Source: Chitinophagaceae bacterium (lineage in GTDB: Bacteria; Bacteroidota; Bacteroidia; Chitinophagales; Chitinophagaceae). Taken from it: DNA of 7,373 nt. Made by a program: the position numbers and the translations under genes. Positions 1 through 5,304 of the stretch are shown piece by piece; the first letter of the stretch is position 1; every line of letters starts with the position of its first letter. Below the pieces are notes generated by a model. That model searched no databases and had not been told where the DNA came from. It saw only the letters and a list, made by a program, of their open reading frames with translations. The stretch is from the NCBI GenBank assembly GCA_947378615.1, contig CANCKV010000147.1, forward strand, positions 1 through 7,373, in the 5' to 3' direction.

Positions 1-151
1 ATCAAGAATCTAAAAAGTAGTTAAGATTTTATCTCGTATATATCATGAAATTTTAAAAAAAGTGGGGTAGATAAAATTGAATTAAACAATTGAAAAGGTG
101 AAATATTAAAATATCATTACCTTCACGGCTTCCTACAAGCATATTTTACTA

Positions 152-1078
152 ATGAAAAACGAACATTTGAATAGTATGGATAACATTTTGACAGGTTTAG
201 AACAAGATGCACATCAGGAAGAAACAGGTAGAAGGAGTTGGTTTAAGAGGAGAAAGAAAGGGATTTTAACATCTACTGCCGAGAAAAAAGAGACCCCGGA
301 AGGGCTTTGGAATAAATGTCCAGAATGTAATTTTATATCAACGACTGCTGACTTAAAAGAAGGATTGTTTATTTGTTCAAAATGCAATTACCACCATAGA
401 ATTGGTAGCGATGAATATTATGATATCTTATTTGACAATCAAGAGTTTACAGAACTTTTTGATAATATTCGGAGTAAGGATCTATTAAACTTCACCGATT
501 TAAAGAGTTATCAGCAACGTCTAGATGATATTCACGAAAAGACGGACTTGAAGGATAGTATGCGGGTCGCTGTGGGTAAAGTAAATGAGGAAGGAATTGT
601 AGTTGCTTGTATGGACTTTGAATTTATTGGGGGAAGTCTTGGTAGTGTGATGGGTGAGAAATTCAGTAGGGCTGTTGACTATTGTATCAAGCATAAACTT
701 CCTTTGTTGGTCATCAGCAAGAGTGGTGGAGCGAGGATGATGGAAAGCGCCTTTAGTTTGATGCAGATGGCAAAAACAAGTGGAAAGCTATCCCAACTTG
801 CTGATGCTAAACTACCTTATTTCTCTTTGTTAACCGATCCTACATTCGGTGGAATTTCTGCAAGCTTTGGAATGTTAGGCGATTTGAATTTTGCAGAACC
901 GGGTGCATTAATTGGTTTTGCGGGGCCAAGGGTCATCAAAGAAACAATAAAAAGAGACTTGCCACCTGGGTTTCAGCGTAGTGAGTTCTTGATAGAACAT
1001 GGTTTCCTTGATTTCATTTTAGATAGAAAAGAGTTGAAAGACAGGCTTTCTCAATTAATCTTATTATTTAGAAATTAG
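152..1078 (+). CDS. accD: Acetyl-CoA carboxylase carboxyltransferase subunit beta
   Basis: AccD is the beta half of the cytoplasmic carboxyltransferase that, with AccA, moves the carboxyl group from carboxybiotin on BCCP to acetyl-CoA, making malonyl-CoA for fatty-acid synthesis. Seen: a four-cysteine zinc ribbon (C56, C59, C75, C78) after the family's EKKETPEGLW motif, then the crotonase-like carboxyltransferase fold with FIGGSLGSVMGEK (about 158-170), SGGARM (191-196) and TDPTFGGISASFG (228-240), ending with the usual GPRVIKET region. The 308 aa are slightly long. Most family members begin close to the SWFKR motif, which here starts at residue 29, so about 28 residues precede it. No in-frame start codon lies at SWFKR; the only alternative ATG nearby is at 176 (Met9). 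No Shine-Dalgarno sequence precedes either ATG. accA is not in the window. A hairpin with a T-run follows the stop. Confidence 0.97.
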   Translation: MKNEHLNSMDNILTGLEQDAHQEETGRRSWFKRRKKGILTSTAEKKETPEGLWNKCPECNFISTTADLKEGLFICSKCNYHHRIGSDEYYDILFDNQEFTELFDNIRSKDLLNFTDLKSYQQRLDDIHEKTDLKDSMRVAVGKVNEEGIVVACMDFEFIGGSLGSVMGEKFSRAVDYCIKHKLPLLVISKSGGARMMESAFSLMQMAKTSGKLSQLADAKLPYFSLLTDPTFGGISASFGMLGDLNFAEPGALIGFAGPRVIKETIKRDLPPGFQRSEFLIEHGFLDFILDRKELKDRLSQLILLFRN

Positions 1079-1093
1079 AATCGTATTTTAGAA

Positions 1094-1146
1094 TATAGAA
1101 GAGTAAAAAGAACTATTCTTTCTGCTCTTCTATACTTCCTTTTTTT
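1094..1146 (+). terminator. Intrinsic terminator after accD
   Basis: A perfect 10-bp stem TATAGAAGAG (1094-1103) / CTCTTCTATA (1125-1134) encloses a second stem AAAGAA (1107-1112) / TTCTTT (1116-1121). A T-rich tract ending in seven Ts (1140-1146) follows. It lies 16 bases after the accD stop and 38 before the smpB ATG, so it probably separates the two transcripts. The stem is AT-rich and the tail begins with ACTTCC, so termination may be partial. Confidence 0.7.
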
Positions 1147-1151
1147 CTAAT

Positions 1152-1179
1152 CACTAACAAGTAACCACTAATCACTAAT
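1152..1179 (+). repeat. Four-unit 7-nt array just before smpB
   Basis: Four heptamers in exact phase begin at 1152, 1159, 1166 and 1173: CACTAAC, AAGTAAC, CACTAAT and CACTAAT. The array has a single G and ends four bases before the smpB ATG, where a ribosome binding site would normally lie. Related CACTAAC-type units recur before the Rrf2 gene at 4533-4573. The function is unknown. Confidence 0.75.
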
Positions 1180-1183
1180 TGTT

Positions 1184-1627
1184 ATGGCAAAAGAAATGAA
1201 TAATAGACAAGCTTATTTCAACTATGCTATAGAGGATAAGTTGGAAGCGGGGGTTGTTTTGATGGGAACCGAAGTGAAGAGTATCCGAGAAGGCAAGGTT
1301 AGTTTTAATGATGCATTTTGTTTATTTGAAAATAAAGAGTTGTGGGTCAGGGGACTTTATATTGCTGAATATAAACTTGGAACTACGAATAACCATATTT
1401 CGGTTCATGACAGGAAATTATTACTTCATAAAAAAGAATTAAAGAAACTAGAATCTAAAATAAAGGAGAAAGGATTTACAATTGTGCCTTTAAAAGTATT
1501 TTTCAATGATGATGAACTAGTGAAAATTGAAATCGGATTAGGAAGAGGTAAGAAAGATCATGACAAACGTCAAACTATTAAAGAGCGGGATTCTCGAAAG
1601 GAGATAAAGCAATATTTGCTTAGATAG
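1184..1627 (+). CDS. smpB: SsrA-binding protein SmpB (trans-translation)
   Basis: SmpB binds tmRNA and takes it to ribosomes stalled on broken mRNAs, where its C-terminal tail occupies the empty mRNA channel. At 147 aa it is close to the family's usual 150-160. Seen: the opening NRQAYFNYAIEDKLEAGVVL, GTEVKS (28-33) with the following REGK, HISVHDRKLLLHKKEL (71-86), VPLKVFF (101-107) and GRGKKDHDKRQ (120-130), then a highly charged tail (TIKERDSRKEIKQ) as expected for the ribosome-probing helix. The ATG at 1184 gives the usual short lead-in; there is no Shine-Dalgarno sequence and a 7-nt repeat array ends four bases upstream. The partner tmRNA gene (ssrA), often close to smpB in other genomes, was looked for in the following 730 bases and not found. 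Confidence 0.97.
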   Translation: MAKEMNNRQAYFNYAIEDKLEAGVVLMGTEVKSIREGKVSFNDAFCLFENKELWVRGLYIAEYKLGTTNNHISVHDRKLLLHKKELKKLESKIKEKGFTIVPLKVFFNDDELVKIEIGLGRGKKDHDKRQTIKERDSRKEIKQYLLR

Positions 1628-1699
1628 TTGGTTGATTTTAGTGATTCATATTTTGAACATATCATTTTAAACAAACATTTTCTATAAAATTCAATAATT

Positions 1700-1726
1700 A
1701 TAAAGCTTTTTAAAGTGCTTTATTTT
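1700..1726 (+). terminator. Possible weak terminator after smpB
   Basis: A 7-bp inverted repeat, ATAAAGC (1700-1706) / GCTTTAT (1717-1723), with a 10-nt loop runs directly into TTTT (1723-1726). It lies about 73 bases after the smpB stop. The stem has only two G-C pairs and the T-tract is short, so this is tentative. Confidence 0.35.
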
Positions 1727-1795
1727 AGTTGGGTGTCATTTTAGTAAACGGCTACAACTCAATACAGATAAGGGTTTTGATAAATAGAATGCATC

Positions 1796-1810
1796 TTTGA
1801 TGTCATCAAA
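1796..1810. promoter_or_regulatory. 15-bp palindrome upstream of the orphan promoter
   Basis: TTTGATG (1796-1802) and CATCAAA (1804-1810) form a perfect inverted repeat around T1803. A further half-site, GTTTTGAT (1774-1781), pairs with ATCAAAAC (1805-1812). The centre is about 59 bases upstream of the start site predicted from the promoter at 1826-1857, a usual place for an activator. The sequence resembles the CRP/FNR half-sites TTGAT/ATCAA, but the spacer is 3 nt instead of the 4 typical of FNR sites, so the binding factor is unassigned. Confidence 0.4.
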
Positions 1811-1825
1811 ACATAAAAAACATGA

Positions 1826-1857
1826 TTTGCCTACACTATTCACAGTTTCTATATTTG
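1826..1857 (+). promoter_or_regulatory. Bacteroidota sigma-A promoter (TTTG / TAnnTTTG)
   Basis: TATATTTG (1850-1857) matches the Bacteroidota -7 box TAnnTTTG at every defined position, and TTTG (1826-1829) matches the -33 box with a 20-bp spacer. Transcription would begin near 1861-1864. It is the only two-box match I found in the window. No ORF of useful length starts nearby; the next feature downstream is a strong terminator at 1974-2008. Confidence 0.6.
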
Positions 1858-1861
1858 TGTA

Positions 1862-2008
1862 ACAATTGCAAATAGCAATATCAAAATTGAAGTTTGTAAG
1901 TAGATAAAGTTAAGCCACTTTAAAAAGCTAAAAGATAATATAAGAATTTTTCATATGGCAAGCAATCGTTAGAGGTCGTCCTGTTTCTACAGGAAGACCC
2001 TTTTTTTT
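1862..2008 (+). ncRNA. Candidate small RNA or attenuated leader, about 147 nt
   Basis: The stretch lies between a consensus promoter and a strong intrinsic terminator and has no ORF longer than five codons. Possible local hairpins are ATTGC (1865-1869) / GCAAT (1875-1879) with loop AAATA, TAAAGT (1905-1910) / ACTTTA (1917-1922) with loop TAAGCC, and the 3' terminator hairpin. It matches no RNA family I can recognise: it lacks a tRNA-like end, so it is not tmRNA, and has no evident 5'-3' closing stem as in 6S RNA. It may be a free-standing sRNA, or the early-terminated form of a roughly 495-nt glgB leader. The five-codon ORF ATG GCA AGC AAT CGT TAG (1955-1972, MASNR) ends two bases before the terminator stem. 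The 5' end is inferred from the promoter. Confidence 0.5.
1974..2008 (+). terminator. Strong intrinsic terminator in the smpB-glgB gap
   Basis: GGTC (1974-1977) pairs with GACC (1996-1999) and TCCTGT (1979-1984) with ACAGGA (1989-1994). The two helices stack around one G/A mismatch and are capped by the tetraloop TTCT. Eight Ts (2001-2008) follow after one C. This is the most GC-rich and best-formed terminator in the window. It is about 350 bases past smpB and 350 before glgB, so it probably belongs to its own transcript. Confidence 0.85.
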
Positions 2009-2055
2009 GTCCTTAACTGCCCCTTTTATTGGTATAGCTCTATAAACAAATTCTT

Positions 2056-2111
2056 CTTAAAATATTCTATTTAAGTCCTCTTGAATAAAAAGAATACTAC
2101 ATTTTATTCAA
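2056..2111. repeat. Pair of adjacent inverted repeats
   Basis: Two hairpin-forming repeats lie side by side: CTTAAA (2056-2061) / TTTAAG (2070-2075), and a perfect 10-bp repeat TTGAATAAAA (2081-2090) / TTTTATTCAA (2102-2111) with an 11-nt loop. Neither is followed by a T-run on either strand, so they are not obvious terminators. They could be an operator or leader structure for glgB. From 2112 to the glgB start at 2358 I see only AT-rich sequence with no supported gene. Confidence 0.4.
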
Positions 2112-2357
2112 AATCATTCTTTTCAACTCGTCAAAAATCTTTATTTTAAGTAATTGTCTGTTTTAGGTAGATATATTATACATTTACTGCCATGAAAAAT
2201 AAAGAGTATTGTTTTATTTGTTTTCAAGATTCAACTTTTATATGGAAAGCAAGATTGTTTCCTTATTTTTATTCTCAAAATTTCTCTTAGTAATCTATTA
2301 GAAAAGTCTGTTATAAAATATTTTTTTTTAATTAAGTCATTTATAAATAATTAAAGT

Positions 2358-4430
2358 ATGCCCCCGAAAAAGAAAGTTATACCAACTGAAATTCCTACAC
2401 CCAAAAAGACAAAAGCAAAACAAGAAATAGCTCTTAAAGAGGTAATAAAACCTAAAGAAGATAAAAAAGTAAAAACAAAATTGAAAGAAAGTAAAAAGTA
2501 TGAAGAAATTCATTTTGTAGATAGTCAACAATCAGTTTGGAACTATTCCTTATTTACGCAGGAGGATATTCAAAACTTTCAATGGGGTACTCATTATAGC
2601 CTTTACAAGGTTTTTGGAAATAAGCAAATTACTGTTTTAGATACGCCTGGAACCTACTTTTCTGTTTGGGCTCCGAATGCAACGCTCGTAACCGTAGTAG
2701 GCTATTTTAATAATTGGAACAAAGAAAGTCATCCACTAAAAGTACGTCTTGATAAATCTGGTATTTGGGAAGGGTTTATTCCAAATTTACAAGCAGGAGA
2801 GGCGTATAAATATCATATTCACGGATTTGCAGGCATTACAGTTGATAAGGCAGACCCTTTTGCTCATTTTGCAGAACATAAACCATTTACAGCCTCAATT
2901 ACTTGGCAGACAGATTATCAATGGCAGGATGCAAAATGGATGAAAGGGCGTAAGAAAAAAAATGCTTTAGATTCTCCTTATAGTGTCTATGAGGTGCATT
3001 TGGCAAGTTGGATGAGACCCGACAAGAATAATGAAGATTTGTATAATTCTTATACTCAAGCAATCGATTTGTTAGTGCCTTATGTAAAAGAAATGGGTTT
3101 CACGCATGTGGAATTAATGCCTATCAATGAACATCCTTTTGATGGTAGTTGGGGTTATCAGGGTACAGGTTATTTTGCCCCTACTAGCCGTTTTGGTAAT
3201 CCACAAGACTTTGCTGCTTTGGTAGATGCGTTTCATCAGGCAGGAATTGGTGTGATACTCGATTGGGTTGCCTCACATTTTCCTTATGATGCGCATGGAT
3301 TATTCATGTTCGATGGCACTCACACTTATGAATATGCGGACATGCGCAAGGGGTATCATCCTGACTGGAACAGTTATATTTTTAATTACAAGAGGGGAGA
3401 GGTTAAAAGCTTTTTGATAAGTAGTGCCCGTTTTTGGTGTGATCAATTTCACATGGATGGCATTAGGGTAGATGCTGTAAGTAGTATGTTACGGTTGGAT
3501 TACAGCCGAAATGCTGGTCAATGGGAACCTAATGAATATGGAGGTAATGGTAATATTGAGGCAATAGCATTCATTAAGGATTTGAATGAGACCTTGTATC
3601 GTGACTTCCCTGATATTCAAACGATTGCAGAAGAGGCCACAGATTGGCCTGGAGTTAGTCGTCCAACTTTTGAGGGAGGACTAGGTTTTGGCATGAAATG
3701 GATGATGGGATGGATGCATGATACTTTGGATTATTTTAAATTAGACCCTATCTATCGCCAATTTCAGCAGGATAAGTTCTCATTCAGTATGGCATATTTT
3801 CAAGACGAGAACTTCATGTTACCGCTAAGTCACGATGAAGTGGTACATGGGAAAAGTCCAATGATATATAAGATGCCTGGTGATGAATGGCAAAAGTTTG
3901 CTAATCTACGTTTGCTATATACATATATGTTTACGCATCCTGGAGCGAAATTATTGTTTATGGGTGATGAATTTGGGGCAACTACTGAATGGAATCATAA
4001 GAGTGAATTACCTTGGGAGTTGTTGAATTTCGTTAGTCATGGAGGAATGAAGTTTTGTGTAAAACAATTGAATGAACTCTATCGAAGTGCACCTGCCTTA
4101 TATGAAAAGCAATTTAAGACAGATGGATTTGAATGGGTCGATTTGAATCACCGAGCAGAAGGTGTCGTTATTTACAAGAGAAAAGGAAATGATCCACAGG
4201 ATGATGTGGTAGTAATTTTGAATATGACACCCGTTGTGAGAAACGATTGGCCTGTTTATGTACATAATAAAAAGAATTGGAAGGAACTATTTAACAGTGA
4301 TAATAAGGAATATTGGGGAACAGGCGATGTATTTAATCCGGATATTAAAGCGGAATTGGTTGATAAGCCTTCTAAATGTTATAAACTACTTATTCAGTTG
4401 CCGCCACTTGCAGGAGTGGTCATAGGATAG
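2358..4430 (+). CDS. glgB: 1,4-alpha-glucan branching enzyme (GH13, CBM48)
   Basis: GlgB cuts alpha-1,4 chains and rejoins them through alpha-1,6 bonds, making the branches of glycogen in the cytoplasm. Domains of the 690 aa: a Lys/Glu/Pro-rich disordered-looking extension (1-50), a short GTHYSLYKVFG lead-in (77-87), a CBM48 carbohydrate-binding module (about 98-180, FSVWAPNA and GYFNNWN), the catalytic GH13 barrel (about 205-580) and a C-terminal all-beta domain. GH13 regions: DWVASHFP (302-309), GIRVDAV with nucleophile D372, AEEATDWP with the acid/base Glu at 425-426, and SHDEVVHGK with D493. Many family members read DWVPAHFP where this has DWVASHFP. All catalytic residues are present. The next Met is residue 195, inside the conserved part, which supports the ATG at 2358. 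No glgA, glgC or glgP lies in the window. It is probably transcribed alone. Confidence 0.97.
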   Translation: MPPKKKVIPTEIPTPKKTKAKQEIALKEVIKPKEDKKVKTKLKESKKYEEIHFVDSQQSVWNYSLFTQEDIQNFQWGTHYSLYKVFGNKQITVLDTPGTYFSVWAPNATLVTVVGYFNNWNKESHPLKVRLDKSGIWEGFIPNLQAGEAYKYHIHGFAGITVDKADPFAHFAEHKPFTASITWQTDYQWQDAKWMKGRKKKNALDSPYSVYEVHLASWMRPDKNNEDLYNSYTQAIDLLVPYVKEMGFTHVELMPINEHPFDGSWGYQGTGYFAPTSRFGNPQDFAALVDAFHQAGIGVILDWVASHFPYDAHGLFMFDGTHTYEYADMRKGYHPDWNSYIFNYKRGEVKSFLISSARFWCDQFHMDGIRVDAVSSMLRLDYSRNAGQWEPNEYGGNGNIEAIAFIKDLNETLYRDFPDIQTIAEEATDWPGVSRPTFEGGLGFGMKWMMGWMHDTLDYFKLDPIYRQFQQDKFSFSMAYFQDENFMLPLSHDEVVHGKSPMIYKMPGDEWQKFANLRLLYTYMFTHPGAKLLFMGDEFGATTEWNHKSELPWELLNFVSHGGMKFCVKQLNELYRSAPALYEKQFKTDGFEWVDLNHRAEGVVIYKRKGNDPQDDVVVILNMTPVVRNDWPVYVHNKKNWKELFNSDNKEYWGTGDVFNPDIKAELVDKPSKCYKLLIQLPPLAGVVIG

Positions 4431-4433
4431 TTT

Positions 4434-4482
4434 TTAGTTGTTAGTGGATAGATGTTAGTGGTTAGATGTTTGTTTTTAGAGG
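4434..4482 (+). repeat. Seven-unit 7-nt array after glgB (C-free)
   Basis: Seven in-phase heptamers begin at 4434, 4441, 4448, 4455, 4462, 4469 and 4476. The consensus is TTAGWKG; TTAGTGG occurs twice, at 4441 and 4455. The tract starts three bases after the glgB stop and contains no C. Its 4456-4465 segment is the exact complement of 4562-4571 in the array before the Rrf2 gene, so the two could form a long stem in RNA. Between the arrays, GATTA (4485-4489) / TAATC (4494-4498) can form a small hairpin. Confidence 0.75.
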
Positions 4483-4532
4483 TGGATTATAAGTAATCTA
4501 AAATCTAATTACTTTTAATAAATATTTTTAAC

Positions 4533-4573
4533 CATTAGCCACTAACTACTAACAATAATCACTAACCACTATA
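4533..4573 (+). repeat. 7-nt array before the Rrf2 gene (G-poor)
   Basis: CACTAAC-type heptamers occur at 4533, 4540, 4547, 4553, 4560 and 4567, with one 6-nt step. The tract has a single G. It is the imperfect reverse complement of the array after glgB; several alternative registers give 8-10-bp perfect pairing, for example CTAACCACTA (4562-4571) with 4456-4465 and ACTAACAA (4548-4555) with 4438-4445. Its last unit overlaps the -7-like box at 4570. Confidence 0.7.
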
Positions 4574-4577
4574 TTTG
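4570..4577 (+). promoter_or_regulatory. -7 box (TAnnTTTG) for the Rrf2 gene
   Basis: TATATTTG is identical to the -7 box at 1850-1857 and fits TAnnTTTG. No TTTG is found about 20 bases upstream; that space is taken by the CACTAAC array. The predicted start site near 4582-4584 gives a leader of about 75 nt. The poor -33 box would suit a promoter that is weak or needs an activator. Confidence 0.4.
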
Positions 4578-4658
4578 CTTTCTTTTGAATATTATTAAAG
4601 AGATTGTGGTTTTTTGATTCCACCGTCATTAATTTACAACACTAAACTTTTTGATATT

Positions 4659-5075
4659 ATGCTTTCAATGAAGACGCAATATGCGTTCAAAGCTTTGATG
4701 TATTTGGCACAGAAGGATTCTGAAGGGCCAGTTTTAATTGCGGAAATAGCGGAGAAGAAGGGCATCCCGCTTAAGTTTTTAGAGAATATCCTACTTGAAT
4801 TGAAGAAGGCAGGTATTTTGGATAGCAAGAAAGGAAAGGGAGGAGGCTACTTTTTTAATCAACGTCCTAACGATGTTAGATTGGCAAAGGTCATGAGACT
4901 TATTGAAGGGCCTATTGCATTGCTTCCTTGCATTAGTTTGAACTTTTATCAAAAGTGTAAAAACTGCGATGAACGTCATTGTGGATTAAATATTGTGATG
5001 AAGGAAGTTAGAGATGCCACATTACAGATATTAGAGAGCAAAACAGTTGATGATATTGCTAAATTAAGTTTGTAA
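4659..5075 (+). CDS. Rrf2-family transcriptional regulator, Cys-rich
   Basis: Rrf2 proteins are small dimeric winged-helix regulators; relatives such as IscR and NsrR sense Fe-S status or nitric oxide through a cysteine-bound cluster. Seen: the family opening MLSMKTQYAFKALMYLA, the helix-turn-helix (about 25-52, IAEIAEKKGIPLKFLENIL), the Gly-rich wing KKGKGGGYF (57-65), the VMRLIEGPI linker, and a cysteine loop with C91, C100, C103 and C108 (C-x8-C-x2-C-x4-C), then the dimer helix. IscR has C-x5-C-x5-C, so this is a different arrangement, though Bacteroidota relatives seem to share it. The ATG at 4659 is preferred because it gives the standard N-terminus; the frame stays open to a TTG at 4614, which would add 15 residues unlike the family. 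The regulated genes are unknown; the next gene, kdsA, follows a terminator and is not a likely co-transcribed partner. Confidence 0.9.
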   Translation: MLSMKTQYAFKALMYLAQKDSEGPVLIAEIAEKKGIPLKFLENILLELKKAGILDSKKGKGGGYFFNQRPNDVRLAKVMRLIEGPIALLPCISLNFYQKCKNCDERHCGLNIVMKEVRDATLQILESKTVDDIAKLSL

Positions 5076-5083
5076 ATAGTAGG

Positions 5084-5125
5084 AATAAGTATTAAGTTCT
5101 AAGTAGTAGGTGATAGGTAGGATGT
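5084..5125 (+). repeat. Six-unit 7-nt array after the Rrf2 gene (C-free but one)
   Basis: Six heptamers in phase begin at 5084, 5091, 5098, 5105, 5112 and 5119. The first five fit NNTARGT (for example AATAAGT, GATAGGT). The tract begins eight bases after the stop and has one C. It differs in sequence from the array after glgB but has the same period, composition and position relative to the stop codon. I see no promoter or gene in the rest of this gap up to the terminator at 5231. Confidence 0.65.
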
Positions 5126-5230
5126 GTTGAACTTTTATAATTTCTTTACTTCTTTTGAAATGCTGTATCAAATTAGAATTTACTGTGTCCTTTTTCTTTG
5201 GATTGTAGGTTTTAGATTAATTTATTATAT

Positions 5231-5259
5231 ATGAATGAAGAGATTCATTCATTTTTTTT
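5231..5259 (+). terminator. Intrinsic terminator upstream of kdsA
   Basis: ATGAATGAA (5231-5239) and TTCATTCAT (5244-5252) form a perfect 9-bp stem with loop GAGA, and Ts run from 5252 to 5259. It is 155 bases after the Rrf2 stop and 45 before the kdsA ATG. AATGAAG (5234-5240) can instead pair with CTTCATT (5274-5280), which would break the stem, so it could also act as an attenuator in a kdsA leader. The stem is AT-rich. Confidence 0.65.
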
Positions 5260-5262
5260 GTT

Positions 5263-5304
5263 TCACTCATTCACTTCATTATTAATCATTAATAAATCAA
5301 TAGT
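5263..5304 (+). repeat. Degenerate 7-nt array before kdsA (G-poor)
   Basis: Six degenerate heptamers from 5263 (TCACTCA, TTCACTT and further TCATT/AATCATT-like units) run up to the kdsA ATG at 5305. There is only one G in 42 bases. The periodicity is weaker than in the other arrays. Position and composition match the arrays before smpB and the Rrf2 gene. Confidence 0.4.

Noticed and set aside
1..24. C-terminal end of an upstream gene
   Set aside because: Seven codons are open before a TAA at 22-24, too short to recognise or to tell from chance.
1628..2008. tmRNA gene (ssrA) next to smpB
   Set aside because: No tRNA-like T-arm or CCA end and no tag reading frame ending in Ala-Ala were seen, and the interval between promoter and terminator is far shorter than a tmRNA.
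1862..2008. 6S RNA
   Set aside because: The 5' end of the candidate does not pair with its 3' part, and there is no long rod with a central bubble; the terminator hairpin stands alone.
1962..2036. Reading frame across the terminator giving IVRGRPVSTGRP
   Set aside because: It has no start codon before an upstream stop at 1941-1943 and arises from the complementary arms of the hairpin.
2192..2290. 32-residue ORF with a CxxC pair (MKNKEYCFICFQ...)
   Set aside because: Short, AT-driven Phe-rich composition, no ribosome binding site and no recognised family. TACATTTA at 2179-2186 resembles a -7 box, but it differs at one position and has a poor -33 partner.
2337..2531. Minus-strand ORF of 64 aa, very rich in Phe and Tyr
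   Set aside because: It is the antisense of the lysine-rich start of glgB; the composition is simply the complement of AAA-rich codons.
4582..4600. CTTT-N11-AAAG imperfect palindrome just after the Rrf2 -7 box, as an autoregulatory operator
   Set aside because: Only four bases match in each arm in an AT-rich tract, which is expected by chance.
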